Assembly: GCF_004346165.1 (NCBI RefSeq)
Contig: NZ_SLZZ01000015.1
Location: 17,451 to 81,450, forward strand
Direction: 5' to 3'
DNA from: Muricomes intestini
Lineage (GTDB): Bacteria; Bacillota; Clostridia; Lachnospirales; Lachnospiraceae
DNA: 64,000 nucleotides
Shown: positions 25,276 to 35,532 of the stretch, in pieces
Layout: each line of letters begins with the position of its first letter
Numbering within the stretch: position 1 is the first letter of the stretch
Notes under the pieces: model-generated
What the model saw: only the letters and a program-made list of their open reading frames with translations
What the model was told of the DNA's origin: nothing
The model's database searches: none
Made by a program: the position numbers and the translations under genes

Positions 25276-26403
25276 TTATCTAGTCTTATAAGCGCTCCCT
25301 ATAGCATCGGCAGTAATAATAGCAGCCGCCACCGACTCAGGACTAACCGGGAATGGCATAGAGTAAATAGATTCCTCCGGAATACACGCTTTTTCGGCTA
25401 CCTTCATCAGTTCTTCCTGCGTAATTGAATCTACTCCAATATCTGACAGGCACACGGGCAGCCCAATTTTCACACAAAAGTCCATCACCTCATATAACTC
25501 TTCTTCCGGTGCATTTTCCAACACAAGCTGTGCAATTGTACCAAAGGCAACCTTCTCACCATGGAAAAATTTATGTGTCCCCTCCAAAACGGTCAATCCA
25601 TCATGAATTGCATGTGCGCCGGCCAATCCACCACTTTCAAATCCTAATCCTGACAAAAGAATATTAGCTTCAATAATATTTTCCAGTGCTGGAGTCACTT
25701 GATTACAGTCACAGGAAATCTTTGCCTTCTCACCATCCTTTAATATCGTCTGATAGCACAGTGTGGCCAAAGCAAATGCCGCATTCGTTCCCTTTGCCTC
25801 CCCACACAGGCCTTCACGATAGCCACAGGGCAGACCCGCATTTACATTAGAACAGGATCTGGAAGTTGCCCTTGTTTCAAAGTAAGTGGAAAGGGCATCC
25901 CCCATACCAGACACCAAAAACCGTGAGGGGGCTTTTGCAATCACCGTTGTATCAATTAAAATTACGCTGGGGCTCTGTTTAAAATATGCATAATCATCAA
26001 ATGCACCCTCCGGTGTATACAACACTGCTGAATGACTTGTGGGGGCATCTGTCGCCGCAATGGTGGGACATATGATCAATGCCTCTCCCATAGCTACACA
26101 TTTGGCTGTATCAATGGCCTTTCCTCCGCCTAACCCAATAGTGCAGGCGCATCCATTTTCTTTTGCAGTTTTCTGCAGCCTTGCAACCTCCTCGCGGGAA
26201 CACTCTCCTTTAAATCCGCTTTCAACAAAAGTAATCCCAAATTTTTCTGCTGTTGCATTCAGTTTTTCCTTTACTCGGGCTACATCATCCGGATGTGCAA
26301 TTAAGAGCGCGGACATTCCAAAGGTTTTTACGAAGTATCCCAAATTTAGTATCTCGTCCTCACCTTGTACATATTTTGTCGGACAAATAAATGCTTTTCT
26401 CAC
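25276..26403 (-). CDS. iron-type polyol dehydrogenase, GldA family
   Basis: 375 residues of the glycerol dehydrogenase family. NAD site GLGGGKAIDTAK (about 90-101), and probable metal ligands Asp169 (GMGDALSTYFE), His264 (GAHAIHDGL) and His281 (HGEKVAFG), equivalent to the Zn ligands of GldA. It oxidises a terminal diol to a ketose, or the reverse. It lies 11 bases upstream of the kinase start in the operon, so its product is likely the kinase substrate. The substrate could be glycerol or a C4 polyol. Confidence 0.85.
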   Translation of the reverse strand: MRKAFICPTKYVQGEDEILNLGYFVKTFGMSALLIAHPDDVARVKEKLNATAEKFGITFVESGFKGECSREEVARLQKTAKENGCACTIGLGGGKAIDTAKCVAMGEALIICPTIAATDAPTSHSAVLYTPEGAFDDYAYFKQSPSVILIDTTVIAKAPSRFLVSGMGDALSTYFETRATSRSCSNVNAGLPCGYREGLCGEAKGTNAAFALATLCYQTILKDGEKAKISCDCNQVTPALENIIEANILLSGLGFESGGLAGAHAIHDGLTVLEGTHKFFHGEKVAFGTIAQLVLENAPEEELYEVMDFCVKIGLPVCLSDIGVDSITQEELMKVAEKACIPEESIYSMPFPVSPESVAAAIITADAIGSAYKTR

Positions 26404-26417
26404 TTTCTTTTACCTCC

Positions 26418-27440
26418 TTATTCTGCCTTACATTTTATTACCTTCTGATAAAAAAGCTCTGCCTGCCTCCGACAGGTAATAAGCTGATTCAGTTCATCCT
26501 CTCTGCTGTTGTCCTCCCCATACAGGCAAACCTCAAAATCTGCCGGCAGCTCAAGCGGCGCTTTCGCCACATAACCTGCAATCAAATCCCAGTCAAGTAT
26601 TCCCTGCCCAAGTGTCCCGTCTACATTGGGTACCCAGTGTTTGTCATGAAGCAGCACTTCCAAATCTGCCTTATCTCCATCCTCCTGATATAGCAGTTCA
26701 TCGGAAATAGAGACATTATCCTGAAGATGAGTCGCATAAAGCCTACTGTTATATTTTTTAAGGAAATGATAATGATCCTCCCTACACATCAGTGCCCCAT
26801 GTCCGGAATCATAAGCAAAGCCTAAAAAATCGCTGTCGTAGCGGTCAAACATTCTGTCAAACTGTTCATCCTGATACTTCTGAGGTGTACAGATCAAGTT
26901 CTCCAATGCAATTCTGACCCCGGCAGCTTTCGCATACTCTTTCACCTCATCAAAAGATTTCGCAACCTGCTTATAATAGGCAGCCTTTTCCTCCGGCTTC
27001 TCTTCAAAAAGCATATAAGGAAGCTGCATGTGAAGTACCATGACGGATGCCCCAATATATGTACATAAATCTATTCTGTTCTTCAACAGTTCAACGCCTG
27101 CCAGCCGCAGATATTCATTTGCAGAAGTATAATCCTTTCGAATATCTTCAAACCTGTAACGATTACGAAATACCTTTGTACCATTAATTATGGCTGTCCT
27201 TTTTCCGCCTTCCGATGCATGAATGCTATGAGCACAGATACCATAATGGCGGAGAACATCTCTTGCCTGAAGCATTTCACTTTTGCTGTATAAGTATTCT
27301 CCTTCCCAGTTCTGCATCCATTGTGTATGCGTAAACCCTGCTTCGGCCAGAAACTTAATCTGACGCTCAATTTCACCCCAATTATGCAGATCATTGTTGT
27401 AATCCGTTTCACAGGAGCTCAATAATTTTAAATTTGACAT
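26418..27440 (-). CDS. TIM-barrel sugar isomerase/epimerase
   Basis: 340 residues of the xylose isomerase-like TIM-barrel family (AP endonuclease 2 fold). Metal-site segments are RIALENLICTPQ (Glu), AYDSGHGALM (Asp/His) and RLYATHLQDN (His). Family members interconvert ketoses, keto-acids or inositols; some act on erythrulose phosphates. It lies between the carrier and the dehydrogenase in the operon. The substrate is not determined by sequence. Confidence 0.75.
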   Translation of the reverse strand: MSNLKLLSSCETDYNNDLHNWGEIERQIKFLAEAGFTHTQWMQNWEGEYLYSKSEMLQARDVLRHYGICAHSIHASEGGKRTAIINGTKVFRNRYRFEDIRKDYTSANEYLRLAGVELLKNRIDLCTYIGASVMVLHMQLPYMLFEEKPEEKAAYYKQVAKSFDEVKEYAKAAGVRIALENLICTPQKYQDEQFDRMFDRYDSDFLGFAYDSGHGALMCREDHYHFLKKYNSRLYATHLQDNVSISDELLYQEDGDKADLEVLLHDKHWVPNVDGTLGQGILDWDLIAGYVAKAPLELPADFEVCLYGEDNSREDELNQLITCRRQAELFYQKVIKCKAE

Positions 27441-27449
27441 AATTACCTC

Positions 27450-28742
27450 CTAAATTCCCACCATTCCCGCTGCCTGCGCTTCTACAATTGCTTTCTTATT
27501 CAATTTAAGAAGAACAAATGCACTGATAAAGCCAATTACTGAAAGAACTGCCATTGCTATGAAACAATTAATATACCCCTGAAGCGGTGTGGCTGTCCCC
27601 GCATATCTGTCAACCATATTTCCGGATACTGTATATAAAAAGATTTCCGGTGCATAGGTAACCAGAGAAATGATTCCGGACGCTGTGCCCGCAAGTTTCT
27701 TTGGAACAAGCACTTCATCAATTGTTGAAAAATACAATGCTTTAATGCTGTACAGGCACAAACCATAGCATACAAAATTCGCTACAATAATCGGGACGGC
27801 GCCTTTACCTGCCGGGATTGCAACATAGGCGGTGGCAAATACTGCCATTCCAATAAATGCATACTGTATGAATTTTATTCTGCTTCCAATTTTATCTGAT
27901 ATCAGGCCGGCAACAAAAGCACCGACCATCATCATGAAGTATGTACGGATAACACTTAAGTTTGCCACCACGGTAGCACTTAAGCCAAATGCTTCTGACA
28001 AATAAGCGGTTACATACCCATGGAAGATAAGGGCAGAATAATTACAGATTCCTAATGCTCCGCAAAGCCATACTCTCGGCATCTTTGCAACTTCCATAAA
28101 GTCCTTCATATTCAAGGGGTTCTTTTGACTCTCTGCTGACTTTTGGGGTGTATCGTTCTCCATAAAAACCGCTGCCAGAATCGCTGCAATAATCAAAAAA
28201 ATACTATAGTATAAAATGGCATTTTTCATACCGCCGATATCATCAACTGCCATGCCGAAAACTGCAACTGAGCCAAACGCCACCACCGTTCCTATCAGTC
28301 CTCTTCCTCCCTCCAGAGCTCCGAACAACCGCCCCTGTTCTTCCGGCCCGCCAAGCTGGTTCACCGATTTGACCATAGCTGCCCAGAATGTAAACACTGT
28401 CGTGATTGCAAAAATAGCATGAATCACGACGAGCCAAATAAAGCCGGGCATTGTCCAGTACCAGAAACCGGCAAGTGCCGTCCCGACACAAGAAATAATT
28501 ATCAATTTTTTAGAGCTGAACTTATCCGCTAAAATTCCTCCCGGAAAATAACAGATAAAGTTTACAATACCGTAGGCAGACATAATCAGTCCTAATTGGG
28601 TTTTTGTCGCTCCTGTTGCCTGCTGCAGAGGCTCCATATACGTCTCACGCAAATATGGCAGCTTTGTAATTAATCCTCCGGCAATGGCAACAATAATAAC
28701 CGTCATCCACTTTCTCACATTCTTTTGCTTTTCTGTTTGCAT
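27450..28742 (-). CDS. MFS transporter
   Basis: 430 residues with twelve predicted membrane segments in two halves and a cytosolic loop near 190-215. The motif GGILADKFSSKK between segments 2 and 3 is the major facilitator signature. It is the first gene of the operon with the isomerase, dehydrogenase and kinase, so it probably imports the polyol or ketose. The closest look-alikes are organophosphate or anion carriers, so a charged substrate is not excluded. Confidence 0.85.
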   Translation of the reverse strand: MQTEKQKNVRKWMTVIIVAIAGGLITKLPYLRETYMEPLQQATGATKTQLGLIMSAYGIVNFICYFPGGILADKFSSKKLIIISCVGTALAGFWYWTMPGFIWLVVIHAIFAITTVFTFWAAMVKSVNQLGGPEEQGRLFGALEGGRGLIGTVVAFGSVAVFGMAVDDIGGMKNAILYYSIFLIIAAILAAVFMENDTPQKSAESQKNPLNMKDFMEVAKMPRVWLCGALGICNYSALIFHGYVTAYLSEAFGLSATVVANLSVIRTYFMMMVGAFVAGLISDKIGSRIKFIQYAFIGMAVFATAYVAIPAGKGAVPIIVANFVCYGLCLYSIKALYFSTIDEVLVPKKLAGTASGIISLVTYAPEIFLYTVSGNMVDRYAGTATPLQGYINCFIAMAVLSVIGFISAFVLLKLNKKAIVEAQAAGMVGI

Positions 28743-29261
28743 TTTTAATCCTCCTCCTTTTTATTGGAATTTATCTATTCTCAATCCTCTTGTATCAGTC
28801 TTCTCTTTTTATACATTTCGAGACATCTTTAAACAAACTGATTACAATCAGAATGACAATCCAATTCCCCTATTTCCTCTTACTCTTTTGAATCATTCCC
28901 CCAGCATTCTTCTAAATATTGTACGCATTCTCCAGTATCCCCGCAATCTACAGCCCATGCTTTACCTTTGTTTTTTCTTTAATATATAAATTATACACAA
29001 CACGCCTTATATTACAATGGTATTTGTTGTCTATTTTTCATAAATTTCAATGGTATTTCTATGATATAGCGCTAAATAATAGTATTATTATGACTTTTTG
29101 GACATATTCATTTTAATTTTTGTTTATATTGTTATATTTATAACGATTTGTAGAAGCTTTTTTATTCATTTTATTATGCTTTTTCGCAAATAGGGTTGAT
29201 TTTTATGCATTGCTTTAGTAATATAATGACATTGGATATAACTTAAGAGGGGAGATTTTCT
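28743..29261. promoter_or_regulatory. divergent intergenic region
   Basis: 519 AT-rich bases between the MFS operon and the PocR/AraC gene. No reading frame is convincing. It must carry both promoters; TAATATAAT-like sequence near 29219-29226 could be the -10 box of the regulator. No strong inverted repeat stands out, as expected for an AraC-type regulator that binds direct repeats. Confidence 0.35.
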
Positions 29262-30203
29262 ATGATGCACTTTAACTTAGATCAAATCCTGAATTTGAAG
29301 AAATGGCAAGACTTGCAGGATTCCCTTGCAGATGTAACACAGCTTGCAATTATTACTATTGATTACAGAGGAAAACCTATCTCTGCTCACAGTAAATGTA
29401 CACCTTTTTGTCAAAAGATCCGGGACAACGCAGACTTATCGAAAATGTGTCAAAAGTGTGATTCCAGAGCAGGATTAGAGGCTGTCCGATATAACAGGCC
29501 ATATATCTATCTGTGTCATTATAATATTATTGATATCGCTATTCCCATAACAAATGATGACAAATATATCGGTGCTATTATGGCAGGCCAGATAAAGCCA
29601 TCGTTTTCCGGAGCCATTCCGGATTTAGAGCAGATATTATATTCCCCCGTCAGCCTTCAGGCCCTTCAAGAATCCCAGGAGTTAAAACACTTATACAAAG
29701 AAATTCCAACACTGGACTATGGCCTTATTTTAAGGATTTCCGACATGCTTTTTAAATTATGTAACTATATTGTAGATGAAGCAACTGACAAAAATCTAGT
29801 TGTAAGTACATCTACTTCTCCTGTTCCAAGTCGGCAGTCCCCTTCACCAGATACATCACTCCCTGTTCTAAAAGACACTAAGCTATTACCGGCGCTGGAA
29901 TATATTTTTAGTAATACCCATTTAATGGTTTCTCTGGAAAAGGCTTCTCAACTCTGTCACATAAGTCCGGGTTACTTCAGCAGATCTTTTTCTAAGGAAT
30001 TTGGTGTAAGCTATACGGTATATACTACGAAATTAAAAATTGAATGGGCAAAAGAATTACTGACAAGAACAGATATCCCTGTCACACAAATCAGTGAACA
30101 GCTTGGTTTCAGTGATCCCGGATATTTCACAAAAATATTTAAAAAACAGGAATACCTAACACCGACCCTATACCGCAAATATGCCCCCTCCCCAGGCGCC
30201 TGA
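29262..30203 (+). CDS. AraC regulator with PocR sensory domain
   Basis: 313 residues. N-terminal PocR domain (about 8-175) with Cys residues in SKCTPFCQKIRDNADLSKMC and the core YIYLCHYNIIDIAIPI. C-terminal AraC double HTH (about 205-308: LEKASQLCHISPGYFSRSFS, then ISEQLGFSDPGYFTKIFKKQ). PocR domains sense small diols such as 1,2-propanediol or related carbon compounds. It diverges from the MFS/dehydrogenase/kinase operon and probably activates it. The start at 29262 has GGGGAG ahead. Confidence 0.9.
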   Translation: MMHFNLDQILNLKKWQDLQDSLADVTQLAIITIDYRGKPISAHSKCTPFCQKIRDNADLSKMCQKCDSRAGLEAVRYNRPYIYLCHYNIIDIAIPITNDDKYIGAIMAGQIKPSFSGAIPDLEQILYSPVSLQALQESQELKHLYKEIPTLDYGLILRISDMLFKLCNYIVDEATDKNLVVSTSTSPVPSRQSPSPDTSLPVLKDTKLLPALEYIFSNTHLMVSLEKASQLCHISPGYFSRSFSKEFGVSYTVYTTKLKIEWAKELLTRTDIPVTQISEQLGFSDPGYFTKIFKKQEYLTPTLYRKYAPSPGA

Positions 30204-30206
30204 TTT

Positions 30207-30845
30207 TTATTCCAGATTTGCATGATATTGCCACAAGCTGTCTATGTCAATCCTTCTGTCTTCTATCAGCATCATTGCCGTAATGTCTCCAAACAGCAGC
30301 AGAGCCTGCTCAAACAGGGATGTCATGGGCTGCACGGAATGGATTTCATCTTTCTTTTTCGCCCGGCTCTCAACAGGTATCCTCACAAACAAGTCAGCGG
30401 TATCCTTAAGCGGGCTGTCAGGATTGCTTCCTATATGAATTACCTTTGCCCCGATTGATTTTGCTTTTCTTGCAATCCCGGCGGGATACAGTGTCCCGCC
30501 GCTGCCGGAACCTACAATAAGTACATCCTTCTGTGTAATTGCGGGTTCCGTTATCTGTCCTACCACAACAACACGTATGCCAAGGTGGGCATAGCGCTTC
30601 GCAATTGCTTCCAGTGACAGCAGAACCCTTCCCACCCCGATAAAAAATACTTGTTCGGCGCCTGTAATCATTTCCAGATAGCTCTGTACTTTGTCAGGCT
30701 CTATAGCTTCCAGGGCTTTCTGACATTCGTCAAGCACGCTGGTTCTCATTTTTTCATATTGCCGCTTATCCAACACTATCTCACCCACTTCCACTGGTGT
30801 ACTATTCCCATTGACTTTCATCGAAATGTCAATGAGACGGTACAC
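30207..30845 (-). CDS. SIS-domain isomerase, 6-phospho-3-hexuloisomerase-like
   Basis: 212 residues with a single SIS domain (about 45-200): VFFIGVGRVLLSLEAIAKRY and the phosphosugar loop VGSGSGGT. The HxlB family converts 3-hexulose 6-phosphate to fructose 6-phosphate. The GTG start overlaps the stop of the upstream permease gene (GTG inside CTAGTG); an ATG at codon 9 is an alternative start. It ends the ribose-type ABC operon. No hexulose phosphate synthase is nearby, so another phosphosugar may be the substrate. Confidence 0.75.
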   Translation of the reverse strand: MYRLIDISMKVNGNSTPVEVGEIVLDKRQYEKMRTSVLDECQKALEAIEPDKVQSYLEMITGAEQVFFIGVGRVLLSLEAIAKRYAHLGIRVVVVGQITEPAITQKDVLIVGSGSGGTLYPAGIARKAKSIGAKVIHIGSNPDSPLKDTADLFVRIPVESRAKKKDEIHSVQPMTSLFEQALLLFGDITAMMLIEDRRIDIDSLWQYHANLE

Positions 30846-31807
30846 TAGCTAATCTTACTCAGTCTTTGAGTTCTCCTTCTGTCAAGAACAAAGTTCATAA
30901 TTAGAACACCGATTAATGCAGCACCCCAGATTAAATCTCTGTAGTAATTGCTGATTCCCGGGAACATATTTAAATAGGAAGACATCATCTGTAAAATAAC
31001 AACTGCTATGGCAATACCAGGGATTGTCCCAAACCCGCCATTTGGGTTGACGCCCCCCAATACCGCTATCAAAATACACTGCATTGTGTAGCTGCTTCCG
31101 AAATCTGCTTTCGCGGAATTGATTCTCGCCAGACTCAAGAGCCCCGCCACAGCGGACATAATTCCTGATAGCATATATGTGCGGATAAGTACTGCATTAC
31201 CGTGAATTCCTGCAAATCTTGCCGCCTTTTCATTGGTTCCCACAAGGTAAACCCGGGTGCCGAATTTTGTCTTGCTCATAATAAATGTAACTACAACGAC
31301 CAGCAGGAGAAATACCACGAATGAAAGTGGTATATATCCAAACAGTGCCGTTGTAGCAAAGGATGTATACTCGGCCGGTATGCCGCTGACTGTACTTCCC
31401 TTAGAAGCAATGATAGCAATTCCCATAAATAGCTGATAGGTTCCCAAGGTAGCGAGCATGGCCGGTATCCTCAGATATGATACTAAAAATCCGTTGAAGC
31501 TTCCGCAGATAATTCCGACAATCAGAGCGACAAGTATCGCAAGAGGAATACTTCCTCCGCTCTGCATCATAAGCCCTGCCAGGATACCGCATAAATTTGC
31601 AATATAGACAGTTGACAAGTCGATCCCTCCGGAAATCATACAGATTCCAACACCGATTGCCATTAAGCCATATTCAGAGAGCTGTTTTGCCATAGTCTGG
31701 AAGTTTCCAATTTTAATAAATTCTGACGGTCTGGTAGCACAGGCAATCACCACAAAAACAACAAGGATTATTAGTAATCTTTTGATATTACTGTTCATCT
31801 TTCTCAT
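30845..31807 (-). CDS. sugar ABC transporter permease (RbsC type)
   Basis: 320 residues with about nine membrane segments and the BPD_transp_2 signature AVLGGVNPNGGFGTIPGI near residue 245. It forms the channel with the permease encoded next to it. Both belong to the ribose/galactose/autoinducer-2 class. It follows its partner by two bases. The substrate is not deducible. Confidence 0.9.
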   Translation of the reverse strand: MRKMNSNIKRLLIILVVFVVIACATRPSEFIKIGNFQTMAKQLSEYGLMAIGVGICMISGGIDLSTVYIANLCGILAGLMMQSGGSIPLAILVALIVGIICGSFNGFLVSYLRIPAMLATLGTYQLFMGIAIIASKGSTVSGIPAEYTSFATTALFGYIPLSFVVFLLLVVVVTFIMSKTKFGTRVYLVGTNEKAARFAGIHGNAVLIRTYMLSGIMSAVAGLLSLARINSAKADFGSSYTMQCILIAVLGGVNPNGGFGTIPGIAIAVVILQMMSSYLNMFPGISNYYRDLIWGAALIGVLIMNFVLDRRRTQRLSKIS

Positions 31808-31809
31808 AA

Positions 31810-32832
31810 TTATGCTGTCTCCTTCTTTAGCCTGGTCTTTGCTTTACGCCCTGCATGGCTCTGCACTGCGGAAACCGCTGTGCCTATGATAATAATCGCG
31901 CCGATAAATACCTTTTGCCAATAAACCGAAATTCCCAGAAGAATCAGGCTGTTAGATACCATAGTCAAAAGCAGTGTTCCAAGCAGACATCCCTTTAATG
32001 TACCAATCCCGCCTGTCATCCTGGTTCCTCCCAAAATAATTGCTGCAATAACAATCATTTCTCCGCCGGCATATTCCGTGGGCAGATACCGCATGGACAT
32101 AACTGCATAAGACAGACCGGCGATAGCCGCAATCCCCCCGTTTACAACAAAAATGCCAAAACGGATTCCTTTCACATTAAACCCTGCACGTTCTGCGGAT
32201 ACCTCGTCACCGCCGACGGCGTAAACCCCGCGGCCAACCATAGTCTTATTCAACACAAGATAGGCAATAATGTAAAGAGCTATCATAAGCAAAAATGTCA
32301 TAGGCAGAGTAGAGCCCAGCCCACTTTTTGCATTTTTGACAGTAATCAGTGATGCTTTGCCGAAAGCTGCCAGATTTTTTGGCAGATTCATTCTTTCTGC
32401 TTCAAATGCGCCCAATAAAATCCCACTGAACAAAGAACTGGTTCCCAGTGTTACAATCAGGCTTGGAAAATTATATCTTACAATAATAAATCCGTTTAAT
32501 GCCCCCATGATACATCCGAAGAAAATACCGATAATAAATGTAATAAACCACGATGTATCCTCAAGCCCCAGGTTATTCGTCACAATCAATGCAAGGTAAC
32601 TGCTCAGAGCCGCAATCAGAGGAAATGATACGTCCGGTCCTGTACTGACAAACGCCAAAAGGGCACAAATTGCATACATGGATGGAACAATCATGGATCG
32701 GAGTAAATCTACTATATTATTGTTTGCAAAAAACAGGCCTGATCTTACCTGAATCACCAGAGATAAAACTACGATAATAAGGAATACATAGAATTCTGTC
32801 TGTTTTACCATCCTCTTAAAAAATTTATTCAT
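31810..32832 (-). CDS. sugar ABC transporter permease (RbsC type)
   Basis: 340 residues, about nine membrane segments, with AIILGGTRMTGGIGTLKGCL as the conserved loop near residue 250. It overlaps the upstream ATPase gene by eight bases. Two different permease genes imply a heterodimeric channel. Confidence 0.9.
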   Translation of the reverse strand: MNKFFKRMVKQTEFYVFLIIVVLSLVIQVRSGLFFANNNIVDLLRSMIVPSMYAICALLAFVSTGPDVSFPLIAALSSYLALIVTNNLGLEDTSWFITFIIGIFFGCIMGALNGFIIVRYNFPSLIVTLGTSSLFSGILLGAFEAERMNLPKNLAAFGKASLITVKNAKSGLGSTLPMTFLLMIALYIIAYLVLNKTMVGRGVYAVGGDEVSAERAGFNVKGIRFGIFVVNGGIAAIAGLSYAVMSMRYLPTEYAGGEMIVIAAIILGGTRMTGGIGTLKGCLLGTLLLTMVSNSLILLGISVYWQKVFIGAIIIIGTAVSAVQSHAGRKAKTRLKKETA

Positions 32833-34342
32833 CTATAATTCCTCCTTCCTGCACCGTCGCCTGGGCCGTCAGAACATCTGCGCTCAAATCCTGCGCAGAT
32901 AATTTTCCTGTCACCTGTCCCGCCTGCATTACCAGCGCCCTGTCGCAGGTTGTCACGACTTCTGCCGCATCGTCGGACACGACAATAATTGCCATCCCCT
33001 CCGCCGCCAGATCTCTCAGAAGCCTGTGGATGTCATATTTTGCACCGATATCCACACCAACTGTGGGACCGTTCAAGATAAGCACCTTAGGATGATTTGC
33101 AAGTCCTCTGGCTAAAACTACCTTCTGCTGATTTCCGCCCGAAAGAGTCTGTACAGGGAATTCATGGTTCTTTGTTACCACGCCGATCTCCTTCACCCAT
33201 TGTGCGGATTCTTCCTCCACCTTTTTGTCGCTCAAAATGCCAAACTTATTTGCAAGCTGGTCCAGTCTGCTCACCGTTATATTTTTGATAATAGACTGTG
33301 GAAGGAACAGGCCCTCTGTCAAACGGTCCTCGGGAACCAGAGCGATGCCCAGCTTCTGTGCCTCGGATACATTTCTAATATGAACCTCTTTTCCCTCCAC
33401 GAAAATCTGCCCGGCTGTAGGTTTTAGTAATCCGCATAATGCCATTGACAATTCAGTGCGCCCGGACCCAAGCTGCCCCGTAATTCCAAGAATTTCTCCC
33501 TGGTGAAGTTCAAAACTTACTCCCTCAAATCCCAGGGCAGCCAGATTACGTGCCTCCAGAACCACATTTCCACGGCTTTCTTCATTTACTTCTTTTTTAA
33601 CCTGTGCGTCAAAATGCCGTCCGGTCATGTAATAGGCGAATTTTTCTTCTGTCATCTCTTTTGTCGGACAGCTGATAACATTTTCGCCGTTTCTTAATAT
33701 GGTGATACTGTCAGATATCTCAAATACCTCATCAAGCTTGTGAGACACGAACAGAATTGTGACTCCGTTTTCCTTCAGATTTGTGATAATCTCAAAGAGA
33801 CGATCAATTTCTTTTTTCGTTAGTGCCGTTGTGGGCTCATCCATGATAATCAGCTTGGCGTTATCAAGGAGGGCTCTTGAGATCGCAATCAGCTGCTTGT
33901 CCGCAACTGGAAGTGTCTCCACAAGAGCATCCAGATCTACATCAAAGTTAATTTTCTTTACAGCTTCTTTTGCAATTCTCCTGAATTCCTTTTTGTTCAC
34001 CAGTTTCCTTTTATTGGCAAGGACCTGGTTAAAAGCCAAATTTTCTATCACTGTCAGATTCGGGAAGATAGAAAAGTCCTGATAGATAACCTGAATTCCT
34101 TCCTTAATAGCAGACCCAGGCGTCATAACAGGATATTCTTTCCCATCCACCTCAATCATACCTTCATCTGGTTTATAGAACCCTGATATAACCTTGATAA
34201 TTGTAGATTTTCCACAACCGTTTTCCCCTGCCAGGCAATGGGTTTCTCCCCTTTTGATTGTCAGATCCACGCCTCTTAAGGCGTGAACACCACCAAATGA
34301 TTTTTTAATTCCTTTTACACAAAGGATATTGTCATTTTCCAT
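32825..34342 (-). CDS. sugar ABC transporter ATPase (RbsA/MglA type)
   Basis: 505 residues with two nucleotide-binding domains. Domain 1 has Walker A GENGCGKST (39-47) and Walker B LIIMDEPTTAL. Domain 2 has the typical altered P-loop GQLGSGRTEL and the signature LSGGNQQKVVLARGL. The start at 34342 (MENDNILCVKG) is preferred to an upstream frame because GGTGAC precedes it and domain 1 begins at once. It energises uptake through the two downstream permeases. Confidence 0.9.
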   Translation of the reverse strand: MENDNILCVKGIKKSFGGVHALRGVDLTIKRGETHCLAGENGCGKSTIIKVISGFYKPDEGMIEVDGKEYPVMTPGSAIKEGIQVIYQDFSIFPNLTVIENLAFNQVLANKRKLVNKKEFRRIAKEAVKKINFDVDLDALVETLPVADKQLIAISRALLDNAKLIIMDEPTTALTKKEIDRLFEIITNLKENGVTILFVSHKLDEVFEISDSITILRNGENVISCPTKEMTEEKFAYYMTGRHFDAQVKKEVNEESRGNVVLEARNLAALGFEGVSFELHQGEILGITGQLGSGRTELSMALCGLLKPTAGQIFVEGKEVHIRNVSEAQKLGIALVPEDRLTEGLFLPQSIIKNITVSRLDQLANKFGILSDKKVEEESAQWVKEIGVVTKNHEFPVQTLSGGNQQKVVLARGLANHPKVLILNGPTVGVDIGAKYDIHRLLRDLAAEGMAIIVVSDDAAEVVTTCDRALVMQAGQVTGKLSAQDLSADVLTAQATVQEGGIIDE

Positions 34343-34410
34343 CGTGTCACCATGCCTTTCTTTCTCACCGGGGCGGCGTAAATAATCCACCACGTTTTAC
34401 TTAATACTCT

Positions 34411-35517
34411 TTAAAAATCATAATCATTGATATTGTCCTTTGTGATTGTAAGATCAGCTTGTCCAATCAGACATCTGTTTTCTCCCTCAATTAGCTGGAG
34501 TTTGTCGTATCCCGCTATGCCAAGATCTGTGCCTTCACCCACTTCATCTCCTGAAAGAATCATAGATGCTACCTTACACATAACATGCCCTGAACCCTTA
34601 GGGTCCCACAGCTTGATTGTAGAGATTGTACCTGATTCAACATATGGTTTAAATTCGCCCGGTGTTCCTACACCGACAACCTTTACATCCAGTCCTAATT
34701 CCTCTACAGCCTTTGCAATACCCGGACAGTCTGTAGAAGCAACACCTGTGAAGCCTTTTAGATCCGGATTTGATTTTAAGATTTCTTTTGCTCTTTCATA
34801 AGAAGTATCAATAGACTCTTCAGACTCAGCAGAGGGAACAGCTCCGTCGTTAATCAGCTTCATATCCGGATATGCTTCCTTTTGGCGTTCATACTGAGCG
34901 TTTGCATACTCCATATGAGTTGTGGAAGTTGTGTAAGCAACCATCATTGCATATTTTCCCTTTTCACCCATATCCTTTGCAAGGGCATCCATAATTGCCG
35001 AGCCGAAGTCCTTCGCTGTAAAAGCTTCTGTGTCAAACAGTGTATTCTTCTGATTAGAAGCTTCATGGGTGATAACAACAATTCCCTGCTCCATGGCATT
35101 CTTCAGAGATGCCTCGATTGCACCGGGATCAATAGGCACAACACAGAGAGCATCCACGCCCTGGTTAATCAAGTCATCGATTACCTGAACCTGGGACGCT
35201 GCATCTGCATTAGCCGGTCCTTTCTGAATTACCTTGATGCCTGTCTCTTTTCCAAAGTCATTTACACCAACCTCCATACGTTTGAACCAGTTTGAGGTGT
35301 TGTCCTTCGTAACTACAGCAATTGTCCACTCAGATTTATCCTTGTCCGATTTATATCTGGAGACATCAAACAAGTCACCGTTTTTATCCTTTGAAGCAGA
35401 CTCTTTCGTCTCCTTTTTGTTAGAAGATGTGGTGGTCTTTTCAGCACTGCAGGCTGCCAGTGAAAATGTCATAGCCGCTGCTGCTATGATTGCAATAAAT
35501 TTTTTTAAATTTTTCAT
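34411..35517 (-). CDS. sugar ABC transporter substrate-binding lipoprotein
   Basis: 368 residues: signal peptide with lipobox SLAAC (Cys23), a Lys/Ser-rich linker, then the type I binding fold with WTIAVVTKDNTSNWFKRMEV, GVDALCVVPIDPGAIEASLK and GFTGVASTDCPGIAKAVEEL. It resembles the RhaS/LsrB branch. It lies between the RpiB-like gene and the ATPase gene. An AGAAGGAGGAGAA stretch precedes the ATG. Confidence 0.9.
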   Translation of the reverse strand: MKNLKKFIAIIAAAAMTFSLAACSAEKTTTSSNKKETKESASKDKNGDLFDVSRYKSDKDKSEWTIAVVTKDNTSNWFKRMEVGVNDFGKETGIKVIQKGPANADAASQVQVIDDLINQGVDALCVVPIDPGAIEASLKNAMEQGIVVITHEASNQKNTLFDTEAFTAKDFGSAIMDALAKDMGEKGKYAMMVAYTTSTTHMEYANAQYERQKEAYPDMKLINDGAVPSAESEESIDTSYERAKEILKSNPDLKGFTGVASTDCPGIAKAVEELGLDVKVVGVGTPGEFKPYVESGTISTIKLWDPKGSGHVMCKVASMILSGDEVGEGTDLGIAGYDKLQLIEGENRCLIGQADLTITKDNINDYDF

Positions 35518-35532
35518 AAATTCTCCTCCTTC

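Noticed and set aside
28743..29261. Small plus-strand frames in the divergent intergenic region
   Set aside because: Low-complexity translations of AT-rich DNA, without ribosome sites or resemblance to known proteins.
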